This document shows, one piece after another, positions 58,701 through 64,000 of a stretch of DNA of 64,000 bases. Both the position numbers and the translations under genes were made by a program. Location of the stretch: positions 7,533,920 to 7,597,919 of the forward strand of contig NC_065420.1 in assembly GCF_024362695.1 (NCBI RefSeq). The letters run 5' to 3'. Below the pieces are notes generated by a model, which worked only from the letters and a program-made list of their open reading frames with translations, searched no databases and had not been told where the DNA came from. Each line of letters opens with the position of its first letter. The stretch's first letter is position 1. This stretch comes from Pectinophora gossypiella. Its lineage: Eukaryota > Arthropoda > Insecta > Lepidoptera > Gelechiidae.

Positions 58701-61700
58701 TCGCATCGCAAGGGTGTTAAGTCCAATAAAACATTGTTAATCCAATTGTATCCATCTTTTATCATAAGCGATTCGCCATTTACGTTTGCTTTTATTAAAA
58801 AAAACAATTAATTTTATTTTTAATCTAACTGCATGTATCTTGCTAGCTTTAAAAAGACATGGAAGCACCGTGAACATTAATTATCTTCTAATATATATAA
58901 AAGCATTTTTTTTATTGTTATTCTGTTTCACGCTGCTTTCATAACTTTACTATTATAATGGAACCAAAACACCAGTCGTTATTTCCCTCATCGATCGGTT
59001 TATTTTTCTTATAAATTATAACGGTCATTTTATAAAAAATGTCTAAAGTTTGTATAGGTATTTCTCTCAAACAAAGTCCATTAAAAAGCAGTAAGTGCAA
59101 GTAACCATGCAAAGAGAAAAACAATAGAATATCCACCGTAAATTAATCGTAAACAGCACTACCAATATGTACGCCCAAATAACAAAGACACCTGGGAATA
59201 ATCTGCATAAAACACTTCAAAAACATAATAAAAAATATTTTAAACAAAATATTTAATATACTCTGAATATTCAAATAAAAATACATTTTATTTTGATTTG
59301 TATAAATATTTTTATTACATAAGGGAATACCGACTGGCGTTCGATCATTACCAGTAACAATACCACATTGAAATAAATAGTTAGAGTGGTCGGTACATCT
59401 GTTGACAGAACATGTCGCCTCTGGACCACGGGTGGATCACGTCGGGGTACCAGTCGCACTGTAGTCCGCCTTCGCAATATTCCTCCACGTCGAATATTAA
59501 TATACCTTCGCCCACGGTAAGTTCTTTTTTACATTTGATGGGTTTTGCTCTTGGCTTCAGGCTTGACGATACCTAAGACGACCCAGAGCTGTTTACAGCC
59601 TTGAAAGTACCCGGTTATATGCATTCGAAAATACAAGAGGACTGCAGGCACTTCCACTCCCTAGCTGTGCCTTTTGCTATAGTCTATCTATCCATAGTTT
59701 TCTCTTACTAAAGTAACTTTTGACAATTATTTTCATAGATAATTATACGTGCGTGCGTATATAAACCAATGATTAATGTACCTCTCCTTGCTTCCTGTTC
59801 TTTATGTTCGCTTTCGGTAGTCTATCTATCCATGATTTTCGTTTACTAAAGTTACTTTTGTCGTATTTAGTATTTTGACGTATTTTGTATCAAACATCCA
59901 AAATTAAATTCACGCCCATTTACTACCGGGGTAAAAGTGACTTCCACAGAAGCCACAGATCGGTCGGTGCAAGGTATCACAGGATCGAAGCAAATGTCAC
60001 CAAAGTCACTTTTACCCCGGTAGCAAATGGGCGTGAATTTAATTTTGGATGTTTGATACAAAATACGTCAAAATACTAAATACGACAAAAGTAACTTTAG
60101 TAAACGAAAATCATGGATAGATAGATAAACTACCAAAAGCGAACATAAGTCAGATACTAATCAGGATGGGGTTGGTAATCACAACTCACACGATAGAAGA
60201 AGACAGACAGACGCAACTCACTTCCGTCACTATAGACAACTTGCAACCGTACTGGGTTTTAAAGTTCCAAGTTGGATATGATGATCGATAAAATGGTAAC
60301 ATGTATAAGCCAACCCGCTCATGACTCATCTACTTCTTTCGTAGATCATCATAATCGACAGACACAATAACATACATATACATATGTTATGTATATTACT
60401 TCTTTTACATTTCAATTTTGTAAATATTTTAATCCGAAAAACTTACAGGAATCGCTTTTCCACAGAATCGACTGCCGCCGTACTTTCCAACAATGGTGAA
60501 CCATTAGCACACAAATTTGAACGCTACGTACTTCCACAGATGGTGCACAGTCCAGGGAGTCCGGTGGAATCACCACAGACCACGGACTACACTAACCTGC
60601 ACCAACTACTGCAGCCCTTCGAGCAGATCACAATGGTCAGTTGAGTACACTATCATTTTAAGTTTATTCATTGACATCTACACTATTAAATTGACATAAA
60701 GAAAGCTATAATAACATTTAACGTCAATACTCATAGTCCCGATTCCTTCTGCCGTTTTTGATTTGGCTAAAAAACGTGATCTACTAAACATTGAGTATAT
60801 TAAATTCTTCAGCTACATGTCACTATTCTACAAATCGAATTGCCCAATAAACTTCAGTAGTTTCAAAAGCGCTCATTTAGTCGCCTTCGGAGATATTGTC
60901 CTGATTTCATTACCGGGTTTTTTATGGAAGAATGATTCAACGGTACCATTTTGGTGACCAAGTTAGTGAGCTATGCTTATAAAGAAAAAATCTACAACAC
61001 TTCCAACGTTCTACAGATTTCTAATACTTTTCATAATACCCACAACAGAGTCTATCATTGCTATGTCATCAATCCATCATTATGTAGCTAGTATTACCGC
61101 TACTTTCATGTTTGTTGTACACAACACGTAATTAATGTGCGATAATATTCATTGTTTTGCTTCAACGGAGTAGCAAGGAGTTGTAAGTAGCATAACTAAT
61201 AACAATTTAGACTGTGAAGATGCTTCATGAAAACTAGTTGATATGACAAGATTATTGGTTCGATTAGTATGTCTACCTGATAGTAATATTCTAGCCGCCT
61301 TACCAATAAAAAAATAAACAACCAGTGAATATGTGTTAAGTACGTAACCGCAATAGTCCTGTTCACCGCTTGTATGTTTTATTGCTAAGACGGTAAGTGC
61401 ATTTCGCCTCGACGTCTTGATGCTAGATCAAAAAGATTGTGACTAAACCTACTTGCCGATTTAAATATTCAATAGCTACAGACGAATCTCAATAACATAC
61501 AAATAAAAGTATTTATTTTTCTTTCTAACCCTAATTTTCTTTTTCATCGGAAGTACTCTTGTCATTTCAACTAGTTTCAATTCTGCAAACATTCTGATTG
61601 GATATCACTCGAGTTTAAGTATAAATAAACAGTGACATCGAGTATTTAAACAGTATCTACAAATATTTGACGACTATACATCCAAGTACAGTTTGGATAT

Positions 61701-64000
61701 CGGCACCAACGACCAAAGGAGTTCTAATATTATATCACTTGAAAACCAGTTGCACTGTCCAAACTTAACACAAAATTTTAAGCACTACCAATAATATTAA
61801 TTTTAGGCCGAATGTTGTAATAGTTAATCGGGAGTGGAGGTTTTACACTCGTATAATTCGTAAAATAACGAAGCTCTTAAATATACTTATCCAGTCCCGA
61901 TTCTATATTGAATTATGTCGTCGGCTAAGGTTACATTCTGTTTTAAACCAACATAAAATATAAAAAACAAACTCACGTTTGTACTGTAGAACTTAAATGC
62001 GGAGGCAAAGTAAAAATATTTGGATTCATATTTGTAAAGCCTTCGTCCTAGTCTTCTACTAGACTATAAACAGCTCGTATAACAGTAACACAGAATGTAG
62101 CGCTAGCAATAAGTTGAAGTGAGCCTCGTATAACGTTGGTGGATGTTGGCCAAGGACTGGGCGCAGCTGGTGCAGAGCCTCGTCGAGTCAGGCTGGACCG
62201 CGCACGTCCAAGTCGCGGAAAATGTACGACACCCACACATACACACACACTGGCATATACGTCTTGTACGATCCTTGAACAATGAACAATAAAAACTTTC
62301 GTTGTGCTATAGCAATTTGAAAATGACATATACCTAGAACACAACGCGTTTTTCACACTCAAAAAGTCCACCAAATTATTATTCTTATTTTATTATTCTT
62401 AAATGTGATCTTCATCAAATTAATGACAACCAATAAGATCGTACACCACGTATCTGACTCCAGTGACTAAGTAGGTAGTTGTGGTACACGCCTCAAATAG
62501 TACATATTTTATTAAAATACCTATTATTTATCTTTTATACAGCTTCGTTTTAGTAAAATCGTCCACAATTTATTAGGCATGATGTGCAATTCGAATATTA
62601 TTTTGCCTGCCATTCCATAAGCAGTTTGTTTTTGTAATGTGTTCAAATATATCCGTGATATTTTTATATAAAGTTTCGTATAACCTCTTTCTCGGTGTTA
62701 ATTTAGTATTTTAGTGTAACAACGTTTTCGTGATTAGATACTAAGATATACGCACTTGTTTGGTTATATTATCACACAAATTGATTTGGAAGACAGATCG
62801 CATGAGAAGATTGAACGGGTGACGTAGTTTACACGAGTACAATCACCTTTAGCATGTTTCTTTTTAGTAAAGAGTCAATACTACTATGCTCAATAGTTTT
62901 AGACTGGCTAAAGTTACATGTGTGGTCAACGAAATTATAAGCATAGGATATTTTGTATTCTATGAACTCACAAATACACCTTTAAAGAAACATGCAAACG
63001 TAAACCGCAAATGCAACTTTCGCTCTAATTTTAGGTAGTATTTTAAGTTACGAGCCTGCTTATGATTTCAAACTCTTAAGCTTCCCCTATTTTCTTATAG
63101 GTAAACCTGGGTAGATAGTCGTTACTTGATTCATTTCAGGTTTTGCTGCATTTTCTCGGTGTTTTTTTCTCGCTTGCCGCAAGTACATTGTCTTTGTGAA
63201 TGTATGCATCGATTGCGTTATGTTTGTGTTTCCAGCTGGACCAACCGACGCAAAACTATAGACAGTTGGACCAAACGACGCAAAACTACAATACGTCGTA
63301 CATGAACCACAGTTCACCACATTCGCCTCAGACAACGAATTCTGCGCACACGTACCCACAGGTGATTATTTCAGTTATATTTTATTTCGCTGTATAAATG
63401 TAGGGAAACGTGGACTCTAACACAGAAAACAACAAAGAAGCATTGAGACGTGGTTGAACCTCCGTATTTTGACAATCTAAACGCGTCACCGTTTAACCAA
63501 TATTGACGTCCTGAATAGATTCTAAAAAGAAGGTGGTGCAGTAAATTGTCCTACTTCGGTCACGTCATGACAAATGACAAGTATAAGTTGCTCCATTTCA
63601 TCGTCCAGGGTAATCTTGGGGAAATAGAAGTGTCGGCCGGAGGCTTCTGCTGCAGCACCACCATGCTTTTTAGAGCTGAAGTCTCCAAAATAAGAATAGC
63701 CCTTGATTTACAACCTCCGATGGGAATAGAACAGGCAGAAGCTATATAAGCATCTTCAATGGCTCGGCATAGTATATACAACAAAGCATGTTGTGTTCAT
63801 GTTTGGATCATAGATAATTGATATCACGTGGTTTCCAGGGTTCGTGCCTGTTAATGGCAACAGGCTTGCTCCTTATTACATGGGCCTTAAACATCGCTGA
63901 CTAACAAACAATGAACTCGGACTTATAGTCCGAAAGTGCATTAAATAATTGAAGTATAAATAGTTATGCCAATGTGTGGTGTAATTGCAGTCGCATTCAA
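43642..64000 (+). CDS. Crtc: CREB-regulated transcription coactivator, partial (first 11 exons)
   Basis: Coding exons are 43642-43755, 44592-44786, 46364-46539, 52581-52748, 55078-55246, 55792-55947, 57531-57578, 59409-59516, 60540-60635, 63236-63361 and 63991 onward. Phases are consistent throughout (452 residues before the last exon). The N-terminus MANPRKFSEKIALHNQKQAE is the conserved CREB-binding domain. GSLPNV (exon 2), SVGPMRRPADRKHDTSPYGS (exon 3), WRRTNSDSALHQS (exon 4) and GGSLPDLTSVHYPPP (exon 5) follow the family order. S174 fits the SIK/AMPK consensus and corresponds to Ser171 of mammalian CRTC2, whose phosphorylation holds the coactivator in the cytoplasm through 14-3-3. Later exons are Ser/Pro/His/Gln-rich and poorly conserved. 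The transactivation domain lies beyond the window. Weaker points are the exon 2 donor, the exon 4 donor and the exon 9 start. Confidence 0.92.
44592..44786 (+). CDS. Crtc: Crtc exon 2 (GTFRSGSLPNV)
   Basis: The acceptor GATTAGAG and the donor AAG/GTTCCT are both weak but keep phase 0. GSLPNV is a family signature, which fixes the frame. A stronger-looking donor (CAG/GTAAAT at about 44619) would make a 9-codon micro-exon and lose the motif. Without splicing the frame stops at 44867. Confidence 0.7.
44787..46363 (+). other. Crtc: Crtc intron 2, or 3' UTR of a short form
   Basis: No repeat family was recognised. An AATAAA near 45830 follows a long AT-rich stretch, so an intronic poly(A) isoform cannot be excluded. 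A tRNA-like fragment lies at 46205-46260. Confidence 0.45.
46205..46260 (-). repeat. tRNA-like fragment
   Basis: GGACTTGAACCCG (box B-like on the minus strand) appears without a closing acceptor stem. It is probably a SINE relic in Crtc intron 2. Confidence 0.4.
46364..46539 (+). CDS. Crtc: Crtc exon 3 (SVGPMRRP)
   Basis: The acceptor is TTGTAG and the donor GTCAGT. This very GC-rich exon encodes the family's VGPMRRP...SPYGS block, phase 2. Confidence 0.93.
46558..46700. repeat. Repeat of the AGCAATATTGC family
   Basis: CAGGGGGGTTAAAAAGGCCAC and GAAGCAATATTGCATTTTGACA match segments near 5785-5870 and 7100-7231. It starts about 20 bp after Crtc exon 3. Confidence 0.55.
47566..47790 (+). mobile_element. 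tRNA-headed SINE
   Basis: The head is CCGTGGTCCAGTGGTTTACCG with box B GATTCGAATCCCGG. The body AAGTAAGATGATCCGTGCTTCGG follows. It lies in Crtc intron 3. Confidence 0.75.
47795..48350 (+). mobile_element. LINE 3' end with C-terminal coding remnant
   Basis: Codons at about 47840-47945 give AVKLWNALPRVTRE and SFKRNLKDYYLSLA with a stop, the usual C-terminus of Jockey/CR1-like lepidopteran LINEs. A 3' UTR with a TA run (47990-48012) and an AAAT tail follow. Confidence 0.7.
49050..49174. mobile_element. MITE with perfect 29-bp TIRs
   Basis: 49050-49078 and 49146-49174 are exact reverse complements (core ATTTTATTTTAATATTACTT). The spacer is 67 bp. It lies in Crtc intron 3. Confidence 0.75.
50818..51105 (+). 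mobile_element. tRNA-headed SINE with internal deletion in the head
   Basis: GGCCTCCGTGGTCTAGTGGTT starts the head, but box B is missing. The body TGATTGTCCGATAGTAAGATG to CAACCCACACGAGAGAAG is complete. Confidence 0.7.
52581..52748 (+). CDS. Crtc: Crtc exon 4 (SIK/AMPK site), ending in a minisatellite
   Basis: The acceptor is TTTGTTCCAG. It encodes PPPDSNWRRTNSDSALHQS and then a His/Pro tract. The donor GGTCA/GTATGT at 52749 keeps the frame into exon 5; the overlapping AGAG/GTCAGT four bases earlier does not. Confidence 0.85.
52651..53119 (+). repeat. 124-bp coding minisatellite spanning the Crtc exon 4 donor
   Basis: The units start at 52651, 52775, 52899 and 53047. The first two are 124 bp long; the third is 148 bp because of an internal 24-bp duplication; the fourth is shortened. 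Each of the first three contains the His/Pro coding text, GTAGAGGTCAGTAYGTCAC and CAGACTCAGGAGAA (the third with CAGTCTCAGG). Confidence 0.92.
53320..53425 (-). repeat. SINE body fragment
   Basis: GAGCAGCGTGGTAGAGTATGC and CCGGTTGATTGAGGGGAGGCC match 18530-18640 in reverse orientation. It lies in Crtc intron 4. Confidence 0.6.
54125..54665 (-). mobile_element. LINE 3' end with C-terminal coding remnant
   Basis: On the minus strand, codons give ALLMNIANGSIDCPELL, then FARTNYRHNTYLIRSIDSF and a stop at 54345. This is the pattern of the C-terminus of CR1/Jockey-like LINEs. A 3' UTR and AAAT-repeat tail (54125-54162) follow. It lies in Crtc intron 4. Confidence 0.75.
54692..55015 (-). mobile_element. 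Poly(A)-tailed retroposon, second copy
   Basis: This is the reverse complement of 22430-22756, with a shorter T-run at 54692-54701. Its other end stops about 60 bp before the Crtc exon 5 acceptor. Confidence 0.75.
55078..55246 (+). CDS. Crtc: Crtc exon 5 (poly-Gly, GGSLPDLTSVHY)
   Basis: The acceptor is TTATTACAG and the donor GTATGT. About 11 Gly in a row precede the conserved GGSLPDLT. Confidence 0.9.
55288..55412. mobile_element. Truncated copy of the 4189 MITE
   Basis: GCGGGCTTAGCACCGTAACTCGCG...TTTCTCGCCTCGACATACG to GCAAGAAA. The right terminal arm is missing. Confidence 0.65.
55545..55690 (+). repeat. Dispersed repeat, copy of the 5030 family
   Basis: GGTTAATGGCAATAGGCTCGC to CTGCCTACCCTTTTGGGGATAC. 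It lies in Crtc intron 5. Confidence 0.5.
55792..55947 (+). CDS. Crtc: Crtc exon 6 (Ser/Pro/Gly-rich)
   Basis: The acceptor is ATTTCCAG and the donor GTCTGT, phase 0 at both ends. There are repeated SP dipeptides, possible proline-directed kinase sites. Confidence 0.85.
55948..57530 (+). other. Crtc: Crtc intron 6
   Basis: It holds a short piece of the MITE family seen at 36944 (TTTTAAGTTTACGCGGTTATTG near 56548). Otherwise it is AT-rich with nothing recognised. Confidence 0.5.
57531..57578 (+). CDS. Crtc: Crtc exon 7 (16 codons)
   Basis: The acceptor TTTATTTCAG has a strong pyrimidine tract; the donor is AAG/GTTCGT. It is phase 0 at both ends and encodes NHLSVPNTNNYLHHNK. It may be skipped without a frame change. 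Confidence 0.65.
57579..59408 (+). other. Crtc: Crtc intron 7
   Basis: It is AT-rich. ATTT/TTTATT repeats near 58200-58240 look like a reversed LINE tail. No other feature was recognised. Confidence 0.45.
59409..59516 (+). CDS. Crtc: Crtc exon 8 (36 codons)
   Basis: The acceptor is GTTGACAG and the donor GTAAGT, phase 0 at both ends. It ends NINIPSPT. It is far more GC-balanced than its surroundings. Confidence 0.8.
59802..60146. mobile_element. Foldback element with ~140-bp inverted arms
   Basis: The left arm (TATGTTCGCTTTCGGTAG... to GGGGTAAAAGTGACTT) is mirrored by the right arm (AAGTCACTTTTACCCC... to CTACCAAAAGCGAACATA) around a core of about 60 bp. Both strands give the same short translated frame. 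It lies in Crtc intron 8. Confidence 0.8.
60540..60635 (+). CDS. Crtc: Crtc exon 9 (HSPGSPVESPQ, PFEQITM)
   Basis: CTTCCACAG at 60531-60539 is the only acceptor that keeps phase 0 in this frame. The donor is GTCAGT. PFEQITM resembles the QLEQFNM segment of mammalian CRTCs. Confidence 0.75.
60636..63235 (+). other. Crtc: Crtc intron 9
   Basis: No exon with acceptable splice sites and composition was seen. A GC-richer patch at about 62130-62225 may be a retroelement relic. Confidence 0.4.
63236..63361 (+). CDS. Crtc: Crtc exon 10 (LDQxTQNY repeats)
   Basis: The acceptor is GTTTCCAG and the donor GTGATT, phase 0 at both ends. An internal near-duplicate LDQPTQNY / LDQTTQNY is present. Confidence 0.85.
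63825..63905 (+). repeat. Fragment of the 55545/5030 repeat family
   Basis: GTTAATGGCAACAGGCTTGC is shared with the other copies. It lies in Crtc intron 10. Confidence 0.45.
63991..64000 (+). CDS. Crtc: Crtc exon 11, first bases only
   Basis: The acceptor GTAATTGCAG is followed by TCGCATTCAA in phase 0. The exon is cut by the window edge. Confidence 0.6.

Noticed and set aside
60384..60539. Longer version of Crtc exon 9 starting at the TTACAG near 60447
   Set aside because: That acceptor would need phase 2, whereas exon 8 ends in phase 0; the CTTCCACAG at 60539 fits.
62048..62374. 108-codon frame in a GC-richer patch of Crtc intron 9
   Set aside because: No family motif or usable splice sites; possibly a retroelement relic, but too weak to call.

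Overview
The window looks like AT-rich nuclear DNA from a moth or butterfly. The reasons are a dense load of short dispersed repeats of lepidopteran type (tRNA-headed SINEs, hairpin MITEs, LINE 3' tails ending in CAAAT or AAAT repeats), intron-split conserved animal genes, and small secreted-protein genes with TATA promoters. The species cannot be named from the sequence alone.

Layout. Bases 1-9,500 hold no gene I can support, only repeats. Bases 9,600-22,220 hold six small secreted-protein genes. They are a Tyr-rich protein whose first coding exon is the ATG alone (+), a 508-residue cysteine-free secreted protein (-), three short precursors (-, -, +), and one more 113-residue secreted protein (-). 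The three precursors all end in a nine-residue block that follows basic residues and finishes in Gly (INMFNAFAG, IRVLPAFLG, IKFLPTWLG). This looks like a small family of amidated-peptide precursors and is the most novel signal in the window. A 2.2 kb non-coding DNA element with matching ends (16,201-18,358) lies between the second and third precursors and has a double-hairpin element nested inside it.

Bases 25,627-39,689 (-) carry a complete 11-exon glycerol kinase 5 gene of 598 residues. All exon phases close. Its introns hold a 5'-truncated RTE-type LINE with a long open reverse transcriptase frame, several hairpin MITEs and SINEs. Bases 43,642-64,000 (+) carry the first eleven exons of a CREB-regulated transcription coactivator (Crtc) gene, which runs off the right edge. 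The two genes are head to head. Between them sits an apparently intact hAT transposon (40,114-43,575) with an open 663-residue BED/hAT transposase and a perfect 8-bp target duplication. Without it the two start codons would be about 0.48 kb apart, so it has split a likely shared promoter region.

In Crtc, the exon carrying the conserved SIK/AMPK-type site ends inside a 124-bp tandem repeat that copies the splice donor. Only the first donor copy keeps the reading frame. No rRNA gene, true tRNA gene or CRISPR array was seen. Homology statements rest on recalled family features, not on a database search.
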